Below, one piece after another: positions 43,758 through 52,405 of a DNA stretch of 64,000 nt. The stretch's first letter is position 1, and the number at the start of each line of letters is the position of its first letter. The notes under the pieces were generated by a model that ran no database searches, was not told where the DNA came from, and saw nothing but the letters and a program-made list of their open reading frames with translations. This stretch comes from Calditrichota bacterium (lineage in GTDB: Bacteria > Calditrichota > Calditrichia > Calditrichales > J004): positions 496,001 to 560,000 of the forward strand of contig JABFGF010000002.1 in NCBI GenBank assembly GCA_013112635.1, written 5' to 3'. A program made the position numbers and the translations under genes.

Positions 43758-46352
43758 TTAATTGAAATTCTCAACCAGGAATAAATCACTTCCCTTACGA
43801 TCTCTCAGACCATAAAGCAGGTAACTGCGATCCGGTGAAACTGTAATTCCATAATCTTCATCTCTATCTAAACTAGAAATGATATTAGTTTTTCCAGTAT
43901 CAAAATTGAAAAACTTTATATCTCTAAAAAGAACAAAATAGATTCCGTTTTCTACCGGGAAAAACTTCCGCCAACCTTTGAACTGCTCAACTACTTGCTG
44001 CTCATTCTCTCCATTTACAGAAACTTTCCATATACTTGTTGGATATGAACGGTCTTTTGCATAGTAGATATGTTGGCCATCCGCTGATTCCACGGGTGCT
44101 AAACCGCCATTTCGGGTCAATTGCTTTAGACCTTTACCATCCGGTTTAATTTTCCACAACTGACCTTCGCCCGAACGCTGTGACGTAAAATAAATCCATT
44201 TGCCATCCCTGGACCAAGCGGCAAGCCAATCAATATCCGGATGAGTTGTTAGTCGCCTGGGAATTCCACCTTCAACATTTATAATATAAAGATCTTGTTT
44301 TCTTTCAAATACCGTATCAAATACTATAAATTTACCATCGGGCGACCAGGAAGGTCCATTTGTGAATAGCTTTTCCAGAGAAGTCAATTGAAAAAGATTT
44401 GATCCATCATTGTCACAAATCCAAATCTCCTGTATTCCGGAACGATTGGACAAAAATGCTATCTTTTGGCCATCGGGAGAATAAACAGGCTCTCCATCGA
44501 TGCCGGTTGAAGAAATTAATCTTTCAGCTGGCTGATCTATAATTGAAGTCTCCTTTAATGACATACGCCAGATATTTACTTCATTTTGATCCTGCCTGTA
44601 AACAAGGCGATTGCCCTGCACTGAAATGGCAATGTCTGCAATTTTATTTCCAGTCAATATTTGTGTTGGGTTTGAAGGATCGGATCTGGCAATCCGCCAC
44701 AGATTGTTGCTGCTATATATGATTTCCGCACCATCATGTGTAAATCCTGTGCCATCAATATACCAATCAGGAGAAGTTATCAGTGTTGGTTTATTGATTG
44801 GTTTTAAATCAGAATTTAATTCAAGCGCATATAGATTACTTTTTAACCATGATGTCATTCTGTTAAATACTATGTAATTACCATCCTTAGAAAAGGAAGC
44901 GCAGAGGTCACCTCCAGCTGATGAAATGCTATCTGGAAAAGTTAAGCGCGTTTTTTCACCCGTCTCTATCGATAGAAGAAACAAGCCCAAAGGTTCTTCA
45001 ACCGATTTCTTGTCACTAATTACTAACCATTCTTCATTAGGGTGCCAGGCAATTTTATTGTATCTGTTTTGATAACCATAATTAGGAGTATATATTTCAG
45101 CAACTTTTCGCCCTTGACCACCAATAGACGGCATAATATATATCGATGCCTTCTCTCTTGAATCTTGTCTTTGGAAAGCGATCCTTGAACCACCTGGTGA
45201 CCATGATGGCCGAAAATCTGCTTTTGGATCTGTTGTAAGTCTTGAAATAGATTCCATTCCGATTAGCTTAACATAAATATCATAATTATCCTCACCTTTT
45301 CCATTCCATGCAAAAGCTATCTGGTTACCATCGGGAGAAAATGTTGGATGAGCCTCATTGCCACTAAAACTGGTAACTGTTTTAATTTGGGAAGGTGAAT
45401 ATTCCCTATCATTAGTTTGACCCAGAAAAAACCACATCAACCCAACAGCAGACAAAGTTACAATTGCTGCTAAAAGGTACAATGGCTTAAGTTGCTTGAC
45501 ATGTTGACTCGATTCTAAATAGGAGGCAGATATACTTTTTCCTTTTTTCAAAGCCTGCAAATCAGACTGCATCTCTTCAATACTTGGATATCGCTCATCA
45601 CTGTTTTTTGCCAAGGCTTTTGTGATTATATTTTGTAATGAAAGCGATAAATCAGTATCTGATGCGGAGATCGTTTCAAATTCCGTATTAACAATTGAAT
45701 AAATTATAGCCACTTCATTCTCACCAGAATAAGGCAGCTTACCGGTTAGGATTTCATACAAAACAACACCCAAGGACCATATGTCGCTGCGGTTATCAAT
45801 ACCTTTACCCTGAACCTGCTCAGGAGACATATATGCAACGGTTCCCAAAGAGCTACCCGCTTTTGTCAATCGATCTTGACCTGCGAGCACAGCAATGCCA
45901 AAATCAATAATTTTTACTTCCCCGCGATTTGTTATAATAATATTGCCCGGTTTAATATCCCGGTGAATGATCCCTTCTTCATGAGCTCTTCGCAAACCGG
46001 CTGCTATTTGCAAGACTATTTCCATTGCTTCTACAGACTCAATTGGCCCATTCTTGATCTTATCATTTAAGGTTTGTCCTTCATAGTTGGCCATACAGAT
46101 AAACATTTGCCCGTCATCTGTTTCATTTACCTCATAAATAGTACAAATATTTGCGTGATCCAAGGCTGAAGCAGTTTGGGCTTCATTAATAAAGCGATCA
46201 ATTGCTTCTGAATTATATGTTAGCTCCGGCGGCAGGAATTTTAAAACTACCAGGCGATTTAGTTTCAGATCCCTAGCCTGGTAAACCACACCCATGGCTC
46301 CGGCACCAATTTTTTTAAGAATTTTATAGTGAAGAATTGTCTCGCTAGTCAT
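43758..46352 (-). CDS. Ser/Thr protein kinase with C-terminal WD40/TolB-like propeller
   Basis: 864 residues from the ATG at 46352; a longer open frame to 46514 has no known domain. Kinase domain (~8-275) with 'GAGAMGVVYQARD', 'VVLKFLPPE' (Lys), 'IIHRDIKPGNI' and 'IDFGIAVL'. A membrane helix (~295-315) places the C-terminal part (~330-860) in the periplasm, where repeats such as 'PTFSPDGNQIAFAWNGKG' and 'PVYSPDGQKIAFLSN' form a beta-propeller sensor. It may phosphorylate the sigma-54 regulator encoded next. Substrates unknown. Confidence 0.9.
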   Translation of the reverse strand: MTSETILHYKILKKIGAGAMGVVYQARDLKLNRLVVLKFLPPELTYNSEAIDRFINEAQTASALDHANICTIYEVNETDDGQMFICMANYEGQTLNDKIKNGPIESVEAMEIVLQIAAGLRRAHEEGIIHRDIKPGNIIITNRGEVKIIDFGIAVLAGQDRLTKAGSSLGTVAYMSPEQVQGKGIDNRSDIWSLGVVLYEILTGKLPYSGENEVAIIYSIVNTEFETISASDTDLSLSLQNIITKALAKNSDERYPSIEEMQSDLQALKKGKSISASYLESSQHVKQLKPLYLLAAIVTLSAVGLMWFFLGQTNDREYSPSQIKTVTSFSGNEAHPTFSPDGNQIAFAWNGKGEDNYDIYVKLIGMESISRLTTDPKADFRPSWSPGGSRIAFQRQDSREKASIYIMPSIGGQGRKVAEIYTPNYGYQNRYNKIAWHPNEEWLVISDKKSVEEPLGLFLLSIETGEKTRLTFPDSISSAGGDLCASFSKDGNYIVFNRMTSWLKSNLYALELNSDLKPINKPTLITSPDWYIDGTGFTHDGAEIIYSSNNLWRIARSDPSNPTQILTGNKIADIAISVQGNRLVYRQDQNEVNIWRMSLKETSIIDQPAERLISSTGIDGEPVYSPDGQKIAFLSNRSGIQEIWICDNDGSNLFQLTSLEKLFTNGPSWSPDGKFIVFDTVFERKQDLYIINVEGGIPRRLTTHPDIDWLAAWSRDGKWIYFTSQRSGEGQLWKIKPDGKGLKQLTRNGGLAPVESADGQHIYYAKDRSYPTSIWKVSVNGENEQQVVEQFKGWRKFFPVENGIYFVLFRDIKFFNFDTGKTNIISSLDRDEDYGITVSPDRSYLLYGLRDRKGSDLFLVENFN

Positions 46353-46567
46353 TAGATCACATTGTTTATTTTTAAGGATTAAAATGACTCCGAATTCCGA
46401 ATTAATCAAATATTTCACTTTTGATATAGTTAGGAGACTACCTGGAAGAGGAATTAAAGAAAAAGTACAGAATGATTTACCATGATTATCTGAAAATTTA
46501 GGATAGACCGTCACACTAAATGCTTTAGAAATAGTTTGAAAAGTTATTAAAACAGTGATACCAACAA

Positions 46568-46650
46568 AAAAAGGGGATCATTTCTGATTCCCTTAATGCT
46601 CGCGGGCTGGACGACGGTCTCTCCGAACTTTTTTGATTGATACCTATAAA
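46568..46650 (-). repeat. Terminator/tRNA-3'-end-like repeat (copy 4)
   Basis: On the minus strand: ATCAATCAAAAAAGTTCGGAGAGACCGTCGTCC, closely matching copy 3 (GAGACCGTCGTCCA), then a hairpin (AAGGGAATCA ... TGATCCCCTT) and T7. It lies after the LytTR regulator gene. The remainder of 46353-46751 holds no gene I can support. Confidence 0.55.
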
Positions 46651-46751
46651 ACCTGAGAATGACCAGAACCAAAAGGAAGTTGAAAAATTGCCCCTCCTGA
46701 CAAACTATTCTTCAGTAATTGATGACGAATACACTTGAATTGCACATGTAC

Positions 46752-47480
46752 TCAATAAATAATTGTAGCAATGTTTTCCAATAAATTCAAAGTTGCGTGT
46801 TTATAATGATTGCCTATTGGTATGGTTTTGCCCGGTAAAGTTATTTCACTAGCAGTATAAGATTTAATTTTTTCAATAGAAATAATATATGAGCGGTGTA
46901 CTCTTATAAATCTGTCATCTGGTAATTTTTCCATCATGTATAAAAGTGAGAGGTAGCTGACAATTTTGTCTGTTGAAGTAACTATTTGCAAATACTCTTT
47001 AAGCCCTTCAACATAATAAATATTGTTCAAAGCAACTTTGATCTGTTTTTTATTTGATTTTACAAAGATAAATTCTTGTTTGTTTTCTTCTTTAATAATT
47101 GAGCTGTTTCCCGATAATTGATTATTAGTGATTTTCCCAATTGCCTTTAGAAATCGTTCAAAAGATATAGGTTTTAGTAAATAATCAATAACATCATGTT
47201 CATAACTTTCAACAGCATAATCTCGATAAGCCGTAGTTAATATTATTTTTGGTGGATTACTTAATAATTTCATTAAATCCATTCCAGTGATTTTAGGCAT
47301 CTTTATATCAAGAAAAATTAAATCAATTTTTAAAGAACTCAATTTGTTAAAAGCTTCTAACGCATTTGAACATGTTGAAATAAGTTCTAATACATCCACT
47401 TTATCGATGTAAGATTTTATAACTTTTACCGCCAACGGCTCATCATCAATTATCAAACATCTAATTTTATTTTTAGTCAT
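46752..47480 (-). CDS. LytTR family response regulator
   Basis: 242 residues from the ATG at 47480 (GTG at 47483 is an alternative). Receiver domain 1-120 with Asp at the end of 'KIDLIFLDIKMPKITG', a linker, then a LytTR DNA-binding domain (~140-240, 'IYYVEGLKEYLQIVTSTDKI', 'IRVHRSYIISIEKI'). It overlaps the kinase gene by 8 bases, a standard LytS/LytR arrangement. Its regulon is unknown; the divergent DUF5916-type gene at 48761 is the nearest candidate. Confidence 0.92.
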   Translation of the reverse strand: MTKNKIRCLIIDDEPLAVKVIKSYIDKVDVLELISTCSNALEAFNKLSSLKIDLIFLDIKMPKITGMDLMKLLSNPPKIILTTAYRDYAVESYEHDVIDYLLKPISFERFLKAIGKITNNQLSGNSSIIKEENKQEFIFVKSNKKQIKVALNNIYYVEGLKEYLQIVTSTDKIVSYLSLLYMMEKLPDDRFIRVHRSYIISIEKIKSYTASEITLPGKTIPIGNHYKHATLNLLENIATIIY

Positions 47481-48531
47481 CACTTATATCCAATTGTAAA
47501 GTTATTATAAATGATTCTGAACTTTTTAGAATTTTTAATTCATGTTTATCAGGAAACAATAACTCTAACCTCTTTTTTACATTGTTTAAGCCAATACCAT
47601 CTTGTTCATTATTTTGTGGTGAAACATTTTCGTCTATGCTATTTTCCACTTTAAAAGTAAGATGATGGTTTTCTTCTTTTAGATTAATATGGATCCAACT
47701 GTTTTTAAGTGATTCTCCCGCTCCGTGTTTAAAAGCATTCTCTACAAATGGCAATAGGATTAATGGCGGTATGGTATTCTCATTAGTTTTGATTTTATAG
47801 TTAAATACTACTTCCAGTTTGTCAGCATATCTAAATTGTTCTAGCTCTATATAATCATTTAAGTTTTGAATCTCTTTATTTAAAGGAATCTTATCAAAAT
47901 TACTTTCATACAGCAAATAGTTTAACATGTCAGAAAGTTTCAGGATAGCATCAGGAGCTTTTTTAGATTTTTCAAGAACAAGTGAATAAATGTTGTTGAT
48001 TGTGTTAAACAAGAAGTGTGGATTTATTTGGTGTTTCAGGTACTTCAACTCTGCTTCCAGCCGCTCTTTTTGAATTTCTAATTGAAGCTTTTCTTTTTTA
48101 AACCATTCTTGAACAATAAATATAATTACTGCAACAGCTACAACAGGATAGATATAAACAATATAATGAATAATATGCTTGAGGTCCCAAAACTCTAATA
48201 GATTGTGGTTTAAATGTGGGGCAAAAGATGAGATAACTTCAAATATTATCAACCTGCGGACTAATAGAATTCCAACTAAAGAGACTAGAAACCATACAAT
48301 AGCACCTATGAATTTCTTATGAATTAAATATCTACGCAGTACAAAATAAATAGTGAAATATGTAATAAAAATGCGAATTGGTAATAATATCAGCTGTGCA
48401 AAAAATTCTGTATTATCAAATGTATAAAAATATCCTAATAAATATAATCTATACCCAAAATGAATAATCCAGAATAAAATATGAAAAGTAATTATACTTA
48501 TTTGTTTAGGACTTTTTAGATACGTAATCAT
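47473..48531 (-). CDS. LytS/YehU-type sensor histidine kinase
   Basis: 352 residues. Four membrane helices in the first half (~10-30, 42-65, 78-98, 115-140), then a coiled-coil linker and the histidine kinase domain with 'LKHQINPHFLFNTINNIYSL' (phospho-accepting His) and 'LLPFVENAFKHGAG'; 'GIGLNNVKKRLELLFP' is the C-terminal glycine box. It is the partner of the overlapping LytTR regulator. Signal unknown. Confidence 0.92.
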   Translation of the reverse strand: MITYLKSPKQISIITFHILFWIIHFGYRLYLLGYFYTFDNTEFFAQLILLPIRIFITYFTIYFVLRRYLIHKKFIGAIVWFLVSLVGILLVRRLIIFEVISSFAPHLNHNLLEFWDLKHIIHYIVYIYPVVAVAVIIFIVQEWFKKEKLQLEIQKERLEAELKYLKHQINPHFLFNTINNIYSLVLEKSKKAPDAILKLSDMLNYLLYESNFDKIPLNKEIQNLNDYIELEQFRYADKLEVVFNYKIKTNENTIPPLILLPFVENAFKHGAGESLKNSWIHINLKEENHHLTFKVENSIDENVSPQNNEQDGIGLNNVKKRLELLFPDKHELKILKSSESFIITLQLDISDD

Positions 48532-48760
48532 TTCCTTTTAAACCTGATTATGCTCTTATCATAATAAATATTTCATTTAAAGGACAGTGCTTTTCAACTA
48601 AGCGCCAATTTAGTGCCCTTAAAACTTGATTTCCCCCACTTAATGAAGATTAAGGAACAAAAATTATTACCTAGTGGCCTCTTTCTAATGCACGTTGAAT
48701 ACTTAAAACATAAAAATATTTCTCCCATATTATACACAAAACCCTAAATAAGGAGGAATA

Positions 48761-49141
48761 ATGTTAAGAATAATTTTGCTATTATTGTCCACTATGCCTT
48801 TTTCAATTTTTGCTCAATCTTCTGTTCATTCTGATCGTTTAACAATGCCGTCACAAATTCGAATAAAGTTGGACGGAGTGATTAATGAAAAGTTTTGGAA
48901 TTCTGCGGAAAAGTTTTCTGATTTCAGGCAACTATCACCCGGAATAGATATCCCGGCTACGGAAAAAACTCAAGCCTTTATTGCTTATGATAATGAATAT
49001 TTATACATCGCGGTGGACATGGATGCAAAAGAGGTTTTCGGTTCCGTTGTAGAGAGAGATACGCGTTTTTTCTTGATGATTATGTTTCCATATATATTGA
49101 TTCCTACAATGATAAATCCAACGCTTTGGTTTTTTCAGTAA
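48761..49141 (+). CDS. N-terminal part of a frameshifted DUF5916/CBM9-like protein
   Basis: 126 residues: signal peptide (1-18, 'FSIFAQ'), then a carbohydrate-binding (CBM9-like) N-domain, 'IRIKLDGVINEKFWNSAEKF' and 'FIAYDNEYLYIAVDMDAKEV'. After 'VVERDTRFF' the frame goes into nonsense and stops at 49141. One base further on, the frame continues with 'LDDYVSIYIDSYNDKSNALV', the proper continuation, and leads into the C-terminal part. The junction is at T6C (49066-49072). GAGG precedes the ATG. Confidence 0.75.
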   Translation: MLRIILLLLSTMPFSIFAQSSVHSDRLTMPSQIRIKLDGVINEKFWNSAEKFSDFRQLSPGIDIPATEKTQAFIAYDNEYLYIAVDMDAKEVFGSVVERDTRFFLMIMFPYILIPTMINPTLWFFQ

Positions 49142-51006
49142 ACTCGCTTGGTGCCAGGAGAGATGAAGAACTTATTGATAACGGCTATCGCACAAACCCT
49201 TCCTGGAATACTTTTTGGGATGCTAAGGCAACTGAAACTTCTACAGGCTGGTCATGTGAACTTAGAATACCTTTTTCTTCTCTGCGTTTTGAGCCAGGTG
49301 AAATTGTAACAATGAATTTTCGTTTTGAAAGATTTATAAAACATACCAATGAGCTGGTTATTAAGCCCTTGTTATCCACCTCGCTAGATAACCTGGAAAA
49401 AAATATGTTTAACTCTTCCAGCCTCACATTTAAAAATATATCAGGAGAAACACCGGTTTACTTTACTCCTTATGTAGCAGGTATTGTCTCACAGAACTCC
49501 ACCTTAAATTCTGATGGAACAAAGTATGTAAAGGAGACAGAGATTCTTAGGGGTAAAGATTATTTTGGAAATGAAACGGTTGATAAAACCCTAAGCTCGG
49601 CTGGGTTTGATGTTAAATATAAATTAGACAACAGCAATACGCTCGATTTGACTTTAAACACGGATTTTGCCCAAGCTGAAACAGATGCCCAGGTATTTAA
49701 TTTAACACGCTACTCTATTTTCTTTCCGGAAAAAAGACAATTTTTTTTGGAGAACGCAGGCTTGTTCAGTGTTGCTATGTTTAATCACAGGCTTTTTCAT
49801 TCCCGCCGAATAGGTATAGAGAATGGACACATTGTGCCCATATTAGGTGGAATACGAATGAACGGTGTGTTCAAAGGAATTCAATACGGACTGATGAATA
49901 TGCAAACTAACGGGTTGGCTGCAGAAAATATCGAAGCAAAAAACTTTAGTGTATTCCGTGCGAAAAAAAGTTTAAAACAAGATGACTCCTATATTGGGGG
50001 AATTTTTTCCAACAGAAGTTCTACAGAAGGTAATGATTATAACCTGCAGGTTGGTGTTGATGGAATCTATCGCTTAAGCAACTCGATAACCACAACCTTT
50101 TTTGGGGCAACAACTTATGATTCCGATATAAAGAAAAATAACAATAGCGCTTTTGGGATTGGTCTGTCAAAGCTATATCAATCTGAAGGATTTGAGTTTG
50201 ATATCTCTACAACAAATTATGAAGAAAATTTTAATCCTGAGATGGGGTTTTTATCTATACCTAACTCCATTCAATCCAAAGTTAATTTGGCCTATGGAAT
50301 TCTTATGCCGGAAGATTGGTATGTTTCCAAGATGTTATTTGGATTAAACAACAAGCATTACCGGGTTTCATCATCAAATGAATTACTAAACCATCAATCT
50401 TATATCTATGGAGCATTCTTCTTTCGTGATGGAGGAAATTTCCACTTTGTTGCTCCTTGGTATGAGCAGGACGATCTTGATTCTGAGTGGAATTTTTCTG
50501 ATAACACCACTATACCTAAGGGTAGATACAAAACATGGTTGTATGAAATATATTATCAATCCGGAAAAACTAAGAATTACAACTGGTTCTCAGATATAAT
50601 TTATGGCGATTTTTTTGGAGGTAAGCGATTCAACTTCTGGACCGGTACCAATTACATTTTTAGTGAAAAGGTAAGGTCGAGCGCTGAGATATATTATTAT
50701 AATATCGACTTTCCAGATCATTTTTCCCAAAATAGTAATAAAAAGGAAGACGGGACTATCTTAAAGTACTGGTTAACCTATAATTTTGCTCCCGATCTCT
50801 CCTTAAAGCTTCTTAGTCAATTTAACAGCAACTCAAAACAAATTGGAAGTAATCTACGTTTGCGCTATAACCCCTTTGAAGGAACTGATTTGTATGTTGT
50901 CTATAATTCAACCATTAATACTGAAAGAACCATGTTTAACCCTCACTTAAACTTGATTGATCAACAGAGGCTTTTCATTAAGTTTAGCAAAACCCTTACA
51001 CTTTAA
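49126..51006 (+). CDS. C-terminal part of the frameshifted DUF5916 protein (outer-membrane barrel)
   Basis: The frame is open from 49072; 49126 is only the first possible start codon (TTG) and is not likely used alone. It encodes the rest of the CBM9-like domain ('ATETSTGWSCELRIPFSSLR') and the DUF5916 barrel ('LDLTLNTDFAQAETDAQVFN', 'FFPEKRQFFLENAGLF'), ending 'IKFSKTLTL'. Full length would be about 750 residues. DUF5916 proteins are secreted, sugar-associated barrels. Together with the preceding fragment it is one gene (48761-51006), interrupted by a programmed frameshift, mutation or a base error. Confidence 0.75.
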   Translation: MVFSVNSLGARRDEELIDNGYRTNPSWNTFWDAKATETSTGWSCELRIPFSSLRFEPGEIVTMNFRFERFIKHTNELVIKPLLSTSLDNLEKNMFNSSSLTFKNISGETPVYFTPYVAGIVSQNSTLNSDGTKYVKETEILRGKDYFGNETVDKTLSSAGFDVKYKLDNSNTLDLTLNTDFAQAETDAQVFNLTRYSIFFPEKRQFFLENAGLFSVAMFNHRLFHSRRIGIENGHIVPILGGIRMNGVFKGIQYGLMNMQTNGLAAENIEAKNFSVFRAKKSLKQDDSYIGGIFSNRSSTEGNDYNLQVGVDGIYRLSNSITTTFFGATTYDSDIKKNNNSAFGIGLSKLYQSEGFEFDISTTNYEENFNPEMGFLSIPNSIQSKVNLAYGILMPEDWYVSKMLFGLNNKHYRVSSSNELLNHQSYIYGAFFFRDGGNFHFVAPWYEQDDLDSEWNFSDNTTIPKGRYKTWLYEIYYQSGKTKNYNWFSDIIYGDFFGGKRFNFWTGTNYIFSEKVRSSAEIYYYNIDFPDHFSQNSNKKEDGTILKYWLTYNFAPDLSLKLLSQFNSNSKQIGSNLRLRYNPFEGTDLYVVYNSTINTERTMFNPHLNLIDQQRLFIKFSKTLTL

Positions 51007-51113
51007 AATGGTTTGATATATAAACAACCCAATGGGAAAGTTATCATTAAAATGTAAACTGTCAATTTATAAAAAGTAATTATTTTTAATTTACAAAACT
51101 ACATTTTTTAAAC

Positions 51114-51142
51114 AAAAAAAGGGAAAGCTTTTCAGCTTTCCC
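51114..51142 (-). terminator. Rho-independent terminator of tRNA-Asp
   Basis: GGGAAAGCT (51121-51129) pairs perfectly with AGCTTTCCC (51134-51142); T7 on the minus strand. It begins 10 bases after the tRNA 3' end. Confidence 0.85.
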
Positions 51143-51152
51143 TCATAATTCG

Positions 51153-51226
51153 CGGTCCGGACGAGACTCGAACTCGCAACTTCCTGCGTGACAGGCAGGT
51201 GCTCTAACCAATTGAACTACCGGACC
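51153..51226 (-). tRNA. tRNA-Asp (GTC)
   Basis: 74 bases on the minus strand. Acceptor stem GGTCCGG/CCGGACC with discriminator G; anticodon stem CCTGC/GCAGG with loop CTGTCAC, so the anticodon is GTC; T-arm GCGAG-TTCGAGT-CTCGT. The CCA end is not encoded. Its 3' end together with the terminator is the apparent source of the repeats at 27474, 40850 and 46568. Confidence 0.93.
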
Positions 51227-51382
51227 ATATTTATTACGAGCCATAAATATACAGAGCTTTTTATTATCTGTCAAACATTTTATACTTACTTTTTAAACTC
51301 TTTTATTTTTATTCTCTGTGGAAACTTTATCCTTTATAACATAAGTTATCGGCAATCGAACAACTTAAAACCGGGGGAAGAT

Positions 51383-52366
51383 ATGGCTTTTACAATTACT
51401 GCCATTCTGTTAATCATATTTATTGCAATTATTTTTGAATACCGCATTCGTAAACCGGATCAAATTGTACTTTTTGAAAGTGGTGGAGTTATTAATGCCA
51501 GAAATACCAAAATTTATCCAAGGCATTTTTCACTTGCAATTAGCGGTAGTATTCAATCACAAAAAATTGAATTTGAAGTAGAAGCAAAAGGACATTTAAT
51601 TGTTAATATTGAGATTGCTTTAACTGCCGCTGCTGATAAAGATTGCTTAGAAAATTTAATCCGGACTGGTGGCTGGAATCAAAATTGTATAAATACAGCA
51701 ATCGCAGAAGAAAAAACATTGCTTGAAGCCAACTTAAAAGAATATTGCGCAAAATTTGAAATTGATGAACTTTCATCTGAAAGGCTAACTGATCATTTAA
51801 AGAAAAGATTTATAAATGAAAGTTCTGATTTTGGATTAAAAATTGTTTCAATTACAACTCAATCTATAGAACCGAAAGAGAAAGAAATAATCATTGCATT
51901 GCAGCAACGTGAAGAAGCACGCCTAACAGAACAAACAGAACAAACTAAACAAAAGGTCCGCACAAATATTGCTCAGACAAAAGTTTTAGCCGATCAAAAA
52001 ATTTTACAATCTGAACATGAGCTTGAACTAAAAAAATTAGAATTAAAAAAAGCACGTGAAAAGTTGGAATCTGACCTTGCTCAAAAGAGAATCCAGGATG
52101 AATTGGAATTAAAAAACCTACAGCTTGATTTTGAGAAAAAGGAAATGGAGCTCCTTCAAAATAATCCTGAATTGTTAATGTTATCTCCACAACTTGCACG
52201 CCTGGCTGAAGCAAGCCAACAATTGCCAAATGCAAAAACAGTCGTCTCGTTAAGTCCGGGAGAACTGCAACAAGGATCTCAAATTGTTGAAACAATTCAA
52301 TCTGTTTTGCAGACTATTTTCAACAATAAACAGGTCAGTTCAAAACATTCAAAGAAAAAAGATTGA
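51383..52366 (+). CDS. SPFH/band 7-like membrane protein with coiled coil
   Basis: 327 residues from the ATG at 51383, behind GGGGGAAG; an open frame extending back into the tRNA is rejected. One N-terminal membrane helix (~3-22), an SPFH-like beta domain (~28-165, 'IEFEVEAKGHLIVNIEIALT' and 'VSITTQSIEPKEKEIIIALQ'), then a long coiled coil (~170-265, Glu/Lys/Leu-rich) and a short C-terminal tail. The domain match is by general pattern, not by a strict signature. The next gene (40 bases downstream) encodes the aminotransferase-PEPC-like fusion, which it may tether to the membrane. Confidence 0.65.
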   Translation: MAFTITAILLIIFIAIIFEYRIRKPDQIVLFESGGVINARNTKIYPRHFSLAISGSIQSQKIEFEVEAKGHLIVNIEIALTAAADKDCLENLIRTGGWNQNCINTAIAEEKTLLEANLKEYCAKFEIDELSSERLTDHLKKRFINESSDFGLKIVSITTQSIEPKEKEIIIALQQREEARLTEQTEQTKQKVRTNIAQTKVLADQKILQSEHELELKKLELKKAREKLESDLAQKRIQDELELKNLQLDFEKKEMELLQNNPELLMLSPQLARLAEASQQLPNAKTVVSLSPGELQQGSQIVETIQSVLQTIFNNKQVSSKHSKKKD

Positions 52367-52405
52367 TTTTTTTTGCGTTAATTTACAATGAAAAATTGCA
52401 AGTAA

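Noticed and set aside
46353-46514. 54-residue N-terminal extension of the Ser/Thr kinase
   Set aside because: It contains no known domain, and the kinase domain begins directly after the ATG at 46352.
51188-51382. N-terminal extension of the SPFH-like protein
   Set aside because: It would start within the tRNA-Asp gene; the ATG at 51383 has a clear ribosome-binding site and starts at the membrane helix.
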